This document shows, one piece after another, positions 44,633-54,707 of a stretch of 64,000 nt of DNA. Made by a program: the position numbers and the translations under genes. Position 1 is the stretch's first letter. Each line of letters begins with the position of its first letter. Source of the DNA: Loripinus fragilis (lineage: Eukaryota > Mollusca > Bivalvia > Lucinida > Lucinidae). The notes below the pieces were generated by a model. That model made no database searches and was not told the origin of the DNA. It saw only the letters and a program-made list of their open reading frames with translations. The stretch spans positions 76,983,252 through 77,047,251 of the forward strand of contig OZ026517.1 in the NCBI GenBank assembly GCA_964019695.1. Reading direction: 5' to 3'.

Positions 44633-46227
44633 TCTATTTTTGCCGTAAGTCTAACAAAACCCCTACTAAAAGGGTGTTTTTCTCTATTTTTGCACTTATT
44701 TTAACCAAATCCTACCAAAAATGTGTTTTCTCTATTTTTGCCCTTATTCTAAACAAAGCCTTACCAAAAAGGGTTTTTTCTTTATTTTGCCCTTATTCTA
44801 ACCAAAGCCCTACCAAAAAAGGTGTTTTTTTTCTCTTTTTTTGCTCTTATTCTAACCAAAGCCCTACCAAAAAGGGTGTTTTTCTCAATTTTTGCACTTA
44901 TTCTAACCAAAGCCCTTCCAAAAACAGCTCTTTTCCCCTATTTTTGCCTTTATTCTAAACAAAGCCTTACCAAAAAGGCTGTTTTCTCTAGTTTTGCTCT
45001 AAACCTAACCAAACCCTACCACAAATAGTGTTTTTCTCTATGTTTGCAATATTCTAACCAAAACTCTTTAATAAAGGGTTTTTTCCTCTATTTTGCCCTT
45101 ATTTTAATCAAAGCCCAGCAAAAAAAGTGTGTTTAGCTCTATTTTTGCCCTTATTCTAGCCAAAGCCTTGCCACAAAGGGTGTGTTTTTTTCTATTTTTG
45201 CCCTTAGTCTAACCAAAGCCTCGCAAAAAAGGGTGTCTCTATTTTGCCCATATTCTAACCAAAGCCCTGCCACAAAGGATGTTTTCTCTATTTTTGCCCT
45301 TATTTTTACTAAAGCCCTAACAAAAAGGGTGTTTTTCTATTTTGTCCTTATTCTAAACAAACCCCTACCAAAAAGCTTTTTTGCTCAATTTTTGCCCTTT
45401 TTCTAACCAAAGCCTTGCCACAAAGGTTTTTTTTCTTTATTATTGCCCTAATTCTAACCAAAGCCCTGTCAAAAAAAGGTGTTTTCATCTATGTTTGTCC
45501 TAATTCTAAACAAAGCCTTCTCTTTTTTTAAACATATTCTAAGTAAAGCCCTACCAAAAGCATGTTTTGTCTATTTTCCCCTTCGTCTAGCCAAAGCCTA
45601 CCAAAATGGAAATTTTTTTTCTATTTTTGCCCTTATTCTAACCAAAATCCTACCAAAAAGGGTGTTGTTTTTTTCTCTATGTTTGCCCTTATTCTAACCA
45701 AAGCCATAAAAAAAGCGTGTTTTTCTATATTTTTGCTCTTGTTCTACCCAAGCCCAGCAAAGTCCTACAAAAAAAATGTTTTTCTCTTGTTTTACCCTTA
45801 TGCTAACCAAAGCCTTACCAATAAGGATGTGTTTCTTTATTTTTGCTCTAACCCTAAAACGAAGCCCTACGACAAAGAGTGCTTTCTCTATTTTTGCCCT
45901 TATTCTAACCAAAACCCTACCAATGAGGTTTTTTTCTATATTTCCACTTATTCTAACCAAAGCCCTACCAAAAAGGGCGTTTTACTCTATTTTTGCGATT
46001 TTTCTACCGAAAGCCCTGCCTCAAATGGTGTTTTCTCTATTTTTTTTTACCCTAATTCTAACTAAAACACTACCAAAAGCTTTTTTTCTATTTCGCCCTC
46101 ATTCTAACCAAATTCCTACCAAAAAGGGTGTTATTCTCTATTTTTGCGATTTTTCTACAGAAAGCCCTGCCACAAAAGGTGTTTTCTCTATTTTTGCCCT
46201 CATTCTAACTAAAGCCCTACCTACCAA
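44633..46227 (+). repeat. 51-bp satellite block
   Basis: Plus orientation. 45180-45960 is duplicated at about 47070-47860 (matching monomer order, for example the GCTTTTTTGCTC and CATATTCTAAGTAAAGCCC variants), a shift of about 1.87 kb. Confidence 0.9.
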
Positions 46228-46398
46228 AAGCCAAAAAAGAGAAAAAAAAACCTTTTTCGGTAGGGCTTTGGTTAGAATAAGGGCAAAAATAGAGAAAGCA
46301 CATTTTTGGTAGGATTTGGTTAGAATAAGTGCAAAAATAGAGAAAAACACCCTTTTTGGTAGGGCTTTTGTCAGACTTACGGCAAAAATAGAATAGAA
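46228..46398 (-). repeat. inverted 51-bp satellite monomers
   Basis: Orientation flips at about 46227 (CTACCTACCAAAAGCCAAAA). Together with 46399-46512 the segment is the reverse complement of 44520-44800, so satellite and Naiad tail were inverted as one piece. Confidence 0.85.
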
Positions 46399-46512
46399 AA
46401 TAGTAAGTGAGTATGATCAGGAAATACCACAATCACAAACCGCAGAGAACCCTGTGGCACCGCGAGGAAGAGACGCTCAACCATCACGAGACACCAGGAA
46501 GAAAAATAAAGC
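46399..46512 (-). mobile_element. Naiad 3'-terminal fragment
   Basis: AGTAAGTGAGTATGATCAGG through CATCACGAGACACCAGGAAG, cut off by the exon-like unit at 46513. Confidence 0.8.
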
Positions 46513-46832
46513 AAAGGCTGCACCAAAGAACTGAAACTAGAGTGTGCATATTTCCTAGGCCAGACTAGCTAGTTTCTGCCATTTAGGCTTCATCAGTGAC
46601 TCTCTAATAGTTTCAAAGTTTCACAATAAAACCCATGATCCCAAAGGACAAGAAAATAAAATCGATACTATAGTGAAGGGCAGGGAGACGTTCTACCGAC
46701 GCCACACAGTCCCAGTCACCAGCTGTAGTGAAGTCAAATATGTTCTTAAAAAGGGTATCCTTTTGAAGCAAAGTCCGCAACAAAAAAATAACACTAGAGT
46801 GTGCATATTTCCTGGGCCAGACAAGCTAGTTT
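46513..46832 (+). repeat. ~245-bp exon-like unit, copy with tandem start
   Basis: One complete unit plus the beginning of another. The frame reads DPKGQENKIDTIVKGRETFY, then RRHTVPVTSCSEVKYVLK, with substitutions against the 37595 copy (Tyr to Asp, Asn to Ser), then a frameshift at 46750. The near-identity between copies suggests recent spread. Confidence 0.75.
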
Positions 46833-48306
46833 CTGCAATTTTACTTATTCTCACCAAAGCCTTATCAAAGAGGCTGTTTTCTCTATTTTTGCTCTAACCC
46901 AAACCAAACCCTACCACAATTGGTGTTTTCTCTATTTTTGCCATTATTCTAACCAAAACACTTCAATAAAGGTTGTTTTTCTTTATTTTTGCCCTTATCT
47001 AAATCAAAGTCCAACAAAAAAGTTTTTTTGCTGTATTTTTGCCACAAAGGGTGTTTATTTTTAATTTTTGCCCTTATTCTAACCAAAGTTTTGCAATAAA
47101 GGGTGTCTCTATTTTTGCCCGTATTCTAACCAAAGCCCTGCCACAAACGATGTTTTCTCTATTATTGTCCTTATTTTAACTAAAGCCCTAACAAAAAGGG
47201 TGTTTTTTCTATTTTGTCCTTATTCTAAACAAACCCCTACCAAAAAGCTTTTTTGCTCTATTTTTGCCCTTGTTCTAACCAAAGCCCTGCCACAAAGGGT
47301 TTTTTCTTTATTTTTGCCCTTTTTCTAACCAAAGCCCTGTCAAAAAGGTAGTTTTAATCTATGTTTGTCCTAATTCTAAACAAAGCCCTCTCTATTTTTA
47401 ACCATATTCTAAGTAAAGCCCTACCAAAAGCGTTTTTTTTTCTATTTTCCTCTTAGTCTAGCCAAAGCCCTACCAAAAAGGGTGTTTTTTCTCTATTTTT
47501 GCCCTTATTCTAACCAAAGATGTACCAAAAAGGGTGTTTTCTCTATTTTTGCCCTTATTCTAACCAAAACCCCAACAAAAAGCGTGTTTCTCTCTATTTT
47601 TGCCATTTTTCTAATCAAAGGTCTGCAAAAAAGGTTGTTTTCTCTAGTTTTGCCCTTATTCTAACCAAAGCCTTACCAATAAGGATTAGTTTCTCTATTT
47701 TTGCTCTAACCATAAACAAAGCCCTACCACAAATAGTGCTTTCTCTATTTTTGCCCTTATTTTAACCAACCTCCTTCCAATAAGTGTGTTTTTCTATATT
47801 TGCCCTTATTCTAACCAAAGCCCTACCAAAAAGGGTGTTTTACTCTAATTTGCGATTTTTCTACCGAAAGCCCTGCCTCAAAGGGTGTTTTCTCTATTTT
47901 TACCCTATTTCTAATTAAAGCCCTACCATAAGCGTGTGTTGTTTTTGTTTTTTTACCTTATTCTAACCAAAATGGGTGTTTTTTTCTCTATTTTTGCGAT
48001 TTTTCTATAGAAAGCCCTTCCACAAAGGGTGTTTTCTCTATAGTTGCCCTCATTCTAACTAACGCCCTTTCAAAAGCGTGTTTTTGTTCTATTTTGCCCT
48101 TATTTTAGCCAAAGCTTTACAAAAAAGGTTGTTTCTCCTTTTTTGCCCTAATTCTAACCAAAGCCTTTCCAAAAATGGTGTGTTCTCAATTTTTGCTCTA
48201 ACCCTAACCAAAGTCCTGCCATAAAGGGTGTGTTTTTTTTTTGCACTTATTCTAACCAAAACCCTACCCAAAAAGATGTTTTCTCTATTTTTGCCCTTAT
48301 TCTAAC
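46833..48306 (+). repeat. 51-bp satellite block
   Basis: Partly a duplicate of 44990-45960 (see that entry). Confidence 0.9.
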
Positions 48307-48841
48307 CAAATGTGTTCTTAAAAGGGTCTCCTTTGGAAGCAAAGTGACTCTCTAATTGTTTCAAAGTTTCACAATTAAACCCATGATCCCAAAGGACAAG
48401 AAAATAAAATCTACACTATAGTGAAGGGCAGGGAGACGTTCTACCGCCGCCACACAGTCCCAGTCACCAGTTGTAATGAAGTCAAATATGTTCTTAAAAG
48501 GGTATCCTTTGGAAGCAAAGACTGCACCAAAGAACTGAAACTAGAGTGCATATATTTCCTGGGCCAGACTAGCTAGTTTCGGCCATTTAGGCTTCATCAG
48601 TGACCCTCTAATAGTTTCAAAGTTCCACAATAAAACCATGATCACAAAGGACAAGAAAATAAAATCGACACTATAGTGAAGGGAAAGGAGACGGTCTACC
48701 GACGCCACACAGTCCCCGTCACCAGCTGTAGTGAAGTCAAATATGTTCTTAAAAGGATATCCTTTGGAAGCAAAGACTGCACCAAAGAACTGAAACTAGA
48801 GTGTGGATATTTCCTGGGCCAGACTAGCTAGTTTCTGCCAT
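48307..48841 (+). repeat. ~245-bp exon-like unit, tandem copies
   Basis: TATGTTCTTAAAAGG occurs at about 48310, 48489 and 48732; the full period is about 243 bases. At least two units stand head to tail, followed by satellite. The open frame of the unit is kept in the second copy (GRETFYRRHTVPVTSCNEVK). Confidence 0.8.
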
Positions 48842-49100
48842 TTTTACTTATTCTAACCAAAGCCTTATTAAAGAGGCTGTTTTTTGCTCTAACCCTAACC
48901 AAAGCCCTACCAAAAAGGGTGTTTTTTCTCTTTTTGTCCTTATTCTCAACAAGTCCGGCCAAAAAGGGTACTTTTCACTATGTTTGCCCTTATTCTAAAC
49001 AAAGCCGTAATAAAAAGCGTATTTTCTCTATTTTTGCCCTTCTTCTAATCAAAGCCTACAAAAAGGTTGTTTTTCTCTTTTTTTTGCCCTTATTCTACTT
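48842..49100 (+). repeat. 51-bp satellite block
   Basis: Several monomers, ending at TTATTCTACTTTACTCCC. Confidence 0.9.
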
Positions 49101-49549
49101 TACTCCCTTTGACCAAATAAACAATTGTTTGAACAACAAGCTCGGAGGAGTTCACCCTCTTGAACATTATAGGACGAAAACAGAGAGTGTCTGTGTCGGC
49201 ATGTATTGATATACACATCAACATGTGCGCTCTCTGTTTTAATATAAAACCCAACATAAATATTTGTACCCATCTTTCGGAACTAGGTAAATATTACAAT
49301 TTTGTCAAACATGTAGTTTTATAATAAAATTACAATATGCTTCTAATAATAAGAATTATCACACTAAAAATATGCTGGGAAATTATTTATTTGTAATGAT
49401 TCAATTATCTATTTTGGTCTGCACATTCTCCCTAAGAACATTATTTTGTAATACCACCTTTGCTGTCATGTATGTTGATATGTTATTTCTTGTATGTCAT
49501 GTACATGACTTAAGAGAATAAACGTTTTGTCTGTCTGTCTGTCTGTCTA
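49101..49549 (+). mobile_element. 3' end of a retroposon with (GTCT)n tail, inserted in satellite
   Basis: Non-satellite sequence ending CATGACTTAAGAGAATAAAC + GTTTT followed by five GTCT repeats (49530-49549), then satellite resumes at CTAACCAAAG. AATAAA plus a short tandem-repeat tail is typical of 5'-truncated LINEs. No coding part remains. Confidence 0.65.
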
Positions 49550-50311
49550 ACCAAAGCTTACAAATAAGGATGTGTTTCTCTATTTTTGTCCTTATTCTAA
49601 ACAAAGCCTTACCTAAACGGGTGTATTTCCCTATTTTTACCCTTATTATAACTAAAGCCCTACCAGAAGCGTGATTCTTCTATTTTGTCCTTATTCTAAC
49701 CAAAGCCCTTCCAAAAAGGGTGTTTTTCTTTATTTTTTGTCCTTATTCTAACCAAAGCCCTACCAAAAATGGCGTTTTTCTCTATTTGCCCTTATTCTAA
49801 CCGAAGCCGTACCAAAAACGGTGTTTTACTCTATTTTGTAGCTTTATTCTAACCAAAGCCCTACCAAAAGAGCGTTTTCTCTATTTTGCCCTTATTCTAA
49901 TCAAAGCCCTACAAAAAAGGGTGTTTTCTCTTTTTTTGCCCTTATTCTAGCCAAAACCCTACCAATAAGGGTGATTTTCTCTATATTTGCCCTTATTCTA
50001 ATCAAAGTCCTACCAAAAAGGGTTTTTTACTCTATTTCTGCGATTTTTCTACCAAAACCCTGCCACAAATGGTGTTTTTTCTCTATTTTTGCCCTAATTC
50101 AAACTAAAGCCTTACCAAAAGCTTGTTTCTTTTATTTTGTCCTTATTCTAACTAAAGCCCTACCAAAAAGGGTGTATTTTTGTTGTTTTTTGCCCTTATT
50201 CTAACCAAAGCTTTACCAAAAATGGCGTTTATCTTTATTTTGCCCTTATTTTAACCAAGGCCCTACCCAAAAGGGAGTTTTCTTTATTTGTTGCCCTAAA
50301 TATGACAAAAA
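49550..50311 (+). repeat. 51-bp satellite block
   Basis: About 15 monomers up to the 3' end of the longest Naiad copy. Confidence 0.9.
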
Positions 50312-50862
50312 TAGTGAGTATGATCAGGAAATACCACAATCACAAACTGCAGACAACCCCTTGGCACCGCGAGGAAGAGCCGCTCAACCATCACAAGACA
50401 CCAGGAAGACAAATTAAGCAAAGCAACCAGCTCTCTCTCTTCCCCATCAAGATGATTGGAATACTAGAAGGGACATAAAGTAACATACAACATAACATAG
50501 AACAATTACAGACTCCCACAATGGGAGTAACAATAAACAAAAAGTCAACAACAACAGAACCACCGCCTTAGAACAGACATACGCCTAAGCCACGGGGGGG
50601 GGGGGGCTTAAATGCATTTTACTGGTACCAAATCTTCGCCCTAGATTCTGCCGTTGTTGAAGTACAAGAAATTATCAGCTCGCATGGAGGCCATCTAACT
50701 AATGCAATGTATCATCATGGAGAAACACTCTAATCAAATTAACACACCATGATGAAACAAAGAAAAGGGCTCATGACTCACAGATAGTCAGAGCTAAAGA
50801 AAACCTCAAGTTGAGCCACGGTGGGTCCAGCTACAAATAAGCATCAGGCACCAACCCACCGA

Positions 50863-52220
50863 TTAAAGCTTTACGTCAGAGCCGTCATAGAGTCTGAGGC
50901 CTGAGGTCGTGCAATTAAAGAGGAAACCATAGCTATAGACCGTGATTGGGTTTAAAACTAGGCATGCAGACTGTCGCATGATATCCAAGTTATATCCAAC
51001 CCTTAAATAACGTTTTACTATCTTTTTGAATTGATCACTAAAATTAGGTTTTCCAACAATACGTTTGAATTCATAAACTAAGTCACCATAAAATATAGGT
51101 TCTGATATGCCTTGTTGCAGAAGAGTTTTTAATCCAATATTGTATTCAACAATTAACTCTGAGTGTCTGTGGTAGAATTTAGAAAATGCTTTTCGAATTT
51201 TATTATATCTATAACCTTGTTTTAATAACTTAGCAGTTAAAAATAAGTTTCTGTTGTTGAAATCATCAACATTAGAACACACTCTCGCAAAACGAATAAG
51301 CTGAGAAATATATACACCATAGGAAAGAGAGTGAGGAACATCTCCATCGAGAAAGGGGAAATTTACAATTTCAAAATTAAAATCATCCCGTTTATCATAA
51401 ATTTTAGAAGAAACTTTGCCATTTGTTATTGACAAGTTCAAGTCCAAAAACGGAGCTTCAGTATCAGAAGAATTCGCCTTATTTAACTGAAGTTCAGTGG
51501 GATATATCTGACCTACCATTTGTTCAAAATAAGGATTATCAATATTTAGTAAGTCATCTAAATATCTGGAGGTTGAGTTAAAAGCTTCAATAATATCAGT
51601 TTGGTTATTGTCAGGCAGAGACAACATAAAGTCTGTCTCATAACAAAACAAAAACAAATCTGCAACAAGAGGAGCACAATTAGTACCCATTGGAATACTT
51701 ACAATTTGTCTTTATAATTTCGAGCCAAATCTTATAAATATATTGTCCAAAAGATAATGGAGCGCATCACACATTTTCTGACATGACCATAATTTATATC
51801 GTTTAGGTTGTTCAGAAGTAAAAAAGGCATTTTTATCATTACAAGCCAAATAAAGTGAGCCCTCTCTGTTAAATGTTTGTTCAATTAATTCTGTTAGTTT
51901 TTCTTTGAATAGATTATGAGGCAATGTAGTATAGAGAGTAGAGAAATCATATGTAGACAAACCAGATGCTAGAAACCTCTAGACTTCAATTTATTAAGAA
52001 TTTCATCTGAATTTTTAATAGACCAAAATGATTTTTTACCATTTCTTTCATAAACAGTTGTGCAATATCTAATGACATGGTTTTTAATCGCAGTGAGGCA
52101 AGAAGACAACTCAGTAGTTGTACATGCACTAGAATTAGCAATAAAACGTGATTTATAAGGCCGTTTATGAAGTTTATAAAGCCTTACCAAAAAATGGTTA
52201 TTTTCTCTATTTATGCCCAT
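50863..52220 (-). pseudogene. Naiad reverse transcriptase, longest copy
   Basis: RT fingers: KLHKRPYKSRFIANSSACTT, KNSDEILNKLKSRGF. After a 1-base frameshift at 51965 comes motif A, TYDFSTLYTTLPHNL. Then NIFIRFGSKL, a 1-base shift at 51712, motif B GIPMGTNCAPLVADLF (the ORF from 51690), motif C YLDD in SRYLDDLLNID near 51555, thumb blocks GYRYNKIRKAFSKFYHRHSE and QQGISEPIFYGDLVYEFKRI, ending in the SYGFLFNCT region. The stop lies at 50863 after a small deletion. Compared with the plus copy at 31140-32060 it adds motif A. Two frameshifts and the satellite insert inactivate it. Confidence 0.9.
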
Positions 52221-52312
52221 ACACTAATACCCTAACCAAAGCCCTGCCACAAAGGGTGTTTTATCTATTTTACCCTTATTCTAACCAAAGCCCTGCCAAA
52301 ACGAGTGTAGGA
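52178..52312 (+). repeat. 51-bp satellite monomers inside the Naiad ORF
   Basis: About 2.6 monomers sit between the KLP-TL end and the KLHKRPYKSRF start of the RT. The left junction and inner sequence are identical to 56430-56560, where satellite continues instead of returning to Naiad. The two sites therefore share ancestry. Confidence 0.85.
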
Positions 52313-52464
52313 AGCTTGCTATGGTCCTCATCAACAAACAACCCAAACTTAGCTGCCATATGGCATCGATGCCTATCAACGATAGACGTCTCATCAAGCC
52401 TGTTATGCTCATATGTTTTTGCAGCGCTAAGTTCATTCTTTAGGGTGTTAATATAGTATCTTTT

Positions 52465-53462
52465 TCAAACGACCACAACATTGTTGGCAGCCTTATCTGC
52501 GGGGGGCCAAAACAAACCTCCTATGGATTCTTGGATCCCCTTCTTCAAGTGTCTAAAAGTGAATTTAGATTTAGGTGGTAGAATATCTAAATTGTTGCAA
52601 TAAAATAAAATTCTACCATCAATAATTTTAAAAATATTTAGCTTCCAACTATTTAAGGCATTAGGCTCAACATGCTCTCGTTTACACCAGCGATTACGAA
52701 ATTCTTGTAAGGCTCCTGCAATTTTCTCCCGACAAGATTTGAAGTCTATTGGCACAGAAAACCTATACTTAGGTCCCTTACATATAATAGACCGAATTTT
52801 TTAATCAGTTATGATTTTTAAATCCCATGTGACTATATGACCAGCGGGTTGATAGTAATACTCAGAGTCTTTACAATCTCAAGAGTCAGGAATAGAATTT
52901 TCGATATCAAGTTCTGTTACTAATTTGTTTTAGTTAAAAACAGTACTACGAATAGGTTTATTATACTTATAACAAATGATAGGAGATTCCTTATTTTCAA
53001 AATAAGTAGGAATAGAAGAGATAACAGATTTATCTTTAAATATACTGAGTAAGTTAATGAATTGACAAATTGAATTTTGATAAAATGCCTAATATGATTA
53101 ATTTTGGAGTCTATGTATGGCCGAAGAGCATGTTGAGTGTAACACCGGATAAGAATTGCTGCATCATAAAGTCGATGAGCTCTATCATAGAATTTATTAG
53201 CCTCAATATCCAAATTACGAAGTGAAGATATAGAAAGAGTTACTAAACGTGAAAGGGCCATATGTCGGCCTGAATGTTTTAAGATGATACTTAATTCTGA
53301 AAGAGTTAAAACAAGTTTATTTTTGCGTTTTAAATTTCCATTTTTGCGTTTACCATGAGATCGTTTATTGTGTTTACGTATATCTAAAAGAGAAAAAACA
53401 TCAAAATCAGGTAATCTAGAAATGTTACTTACCCTCATGGTAAATATTATCATTAAAACCAA
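52465..53462 (-). pseudogene. Naiad linker with U-D-C motif
   Basis: Starts with NISRLPDFDVFSLL and a basic stretch, then YDRAHRLYDAAILIRCYTQH. After a frameshift, IENSIPDS is followed by TGA (52879-52881), then DCKDSEYYYQPAGHIVTWDL. Relatives have Cys-Asp-Cys here (the CxC motif), so TGA stands for the first Cys. After an in-frame TAA at 52801 it continues with FKSCREKIAGALQEFRNRWC, WKLNIFKIIDGRILFYCNNL and PPADKAANNVVVV. It then meets TGA at 52465-52467 before KRYYINTL, again where relatives have Cys (VCKRFY-like). The TAA codons and frameshifts show that this copy is dead, but the two TGAs fit inherited selenocysteine codons. Confidence 0.7.
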
Positions 53463-53953
53463 GTGGATGTGGTGTTTGTAATAATTTTATCCACTTTAAT
53501 TCTAATTCATGCCTAAGAATATTTCTATATCTATCACCATATGTAATCTTTTCGACAGGCTGAATAGAAATACTGCTAGTAGAGTGATTAGTTTGTTTGA
53601 AATGTCTATAAAGAAAATTATCAATTTTGCGAGGCTTTTTTTGTTCGACGATAGTGCTCAGAAAATCTAGTTTTTAGAAATCTACAAGTTTGGCCAACAT
53701 ACTGCATGCCACAATCCTTCTCTTCTCGAGATAAAACATAAAAAACATCAGCTGGTTTTCAGTCAAGATCAGAATTAGTAATTACGGAAAATTGTCTACC
53801 ATTAACGTTAGATTCAATAGTCGATTTACAACATAAATGTTTGCAACAGCTACACCTCTTGGCATTGCACTTAGAAATAGAGGGATACACTACACTTCTT
53901 CTATTCTTACTCCTAGAGTTCCTAAGTACGGGTGACTTAAGAGGCCTTACCAA
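53427..53953 (-). pseudogene. Naiad N-terminal Zn-finger and GIY-YIG endonuclease
   Basis: 53953-53762 encodes a basic lead and the Cys-rich CNAKRCSCCKHLCC. After an in-frame TGA (53759-53761, following NSDLD) the GIY-YIG domain follows: FYVLS, DCGMQYVGQT, then FLKTRFSEHYRR with the catalytic Arg. After a frameshift in an A-run near 53635 come KIDNFLYRHFKQTNH, ELELKWIKLLQTPHPLG and FNDNIYHEG. A 4-bp duplication (GTAAGTAA) near 53430 shifts the frame into the linker. The domain would nick target DNA to prime reverse transcription. The TGA may replace a Trp or Cys codon. At the first zinc-ligand position (LTC in relatives as I remember them) this copy has Arg CGA, one step from TGA. Confidence 0.75.
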
Positions 53954-54281
53954 TAATGGTGTTTTCTCTATTTTTTGCCCTTATTTTAACCAAAGCTCTA
54001 CCAAAAAGGGTGTTTTCTCTATTTTTCTCTACCCTTAGCCAAAGCTTTCTCAATTTTTCCTATAATCCTAGCCAAAGCCCTAGCACAAAGGGTGTTTTAT
54101 CAATTTTTGCCATTATTGTAACTAAAACCCTACTAAAAGGGGTGTTTTTCTCTATTGTTGCCTTTATTTTAGCCAAAGCCCTGCCACAAATGGTGTTTTG
54201 TCTATTTTTGCCCTTATTCTAACCAAAGCCTTACCAAAAAAGGTGTTTCCTCTAGTTTTGCCCTTATTCTAACCAAAAATA
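53954..54281 (+). repeat. 51-bp satellite block
   Basis: Abuts the truncated 5' end of the longest Naiad copy on the left and a Naiad 3'-end fragment on the right. Confidence 0.9.
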
Positions 54282-54361
54282 GAAAATGAGTATGATCATG
54301 AAATACCACAATAAAAAAACGCAGACAACCCTACGGCACCTCGAGGAAGAGCCGCTCAACC
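54282..54361 (-). mobile_element. Naiad 3'-terminal fragment
   Basis: GAGTATGATCATGAAATACC to GAGGAAGAGCCGCTCAACC, joined to CTAACCAAAAATAG on the left and to satellite on the right. Confidence 0.75.
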
Positions 54362-54707
54362 AAAAAGGGCATTTAGCTCTATTTTGCCTTTACATTAACC
54401 AAAGCCCTGCCACAAAGGGTGTTTTTCTGTATTTTTCCACTTATTCTAACCAAAGACCTACCAAAAAGGGCGTTTTCTCTATTTTGCCCTTATTCTAACC
54501 AAAGTCCAACCAAAACGGGTGTTTTTCACTATTTTTGCTCTAACCTTAACCAAAGCCCTGCCACAAATGGTGTTTTGTCTATTTTTGCCCTTATTCTAAC
54601 CAAAGCCCTACCAAAAGGGTGTTTTCTCTATTTTATGCCTTATTCTAAGCAAAGCCCTGCCATAAAAAGGTGATTTTCTCCGTTTTTGCCCTTTTTCTAA
54701 CAAAAAT
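54362..54707 (+). repeat. 51-bp satellite block
   Basis: About seven monomers between two Naiad 3' ends. Confidence 0.9.

Larger units (their letters stand above)
50312..53953 (-). mobile_element. Naiad-type Penelope element, longest copy
   Basis: Minus-strand order from 5' to 3': Cys-rich segment and GIY-YIG endonuclease (53953-53427), linker with CxC-type motif (53462-52465), a 135-bp satellite insert (52178-52312), RT (52220-50863) and 3' untranslated region (50862-50312) ending at satellite. EN before RT is the permuted order that defines the Naiad/Chlamys group of Penelope-like elements (Craig, Yushenova, Rodriguez and Arkhipova 2021), unlike canonical Penelope with a C-terminal EN. Confidence 0.85.

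Noticed and set aside
44398..44958. 186-codon plus-strand frame
   Set aside because: It runs from the non-coding Naiad 3' tail straight into satellite; neither half is coding.
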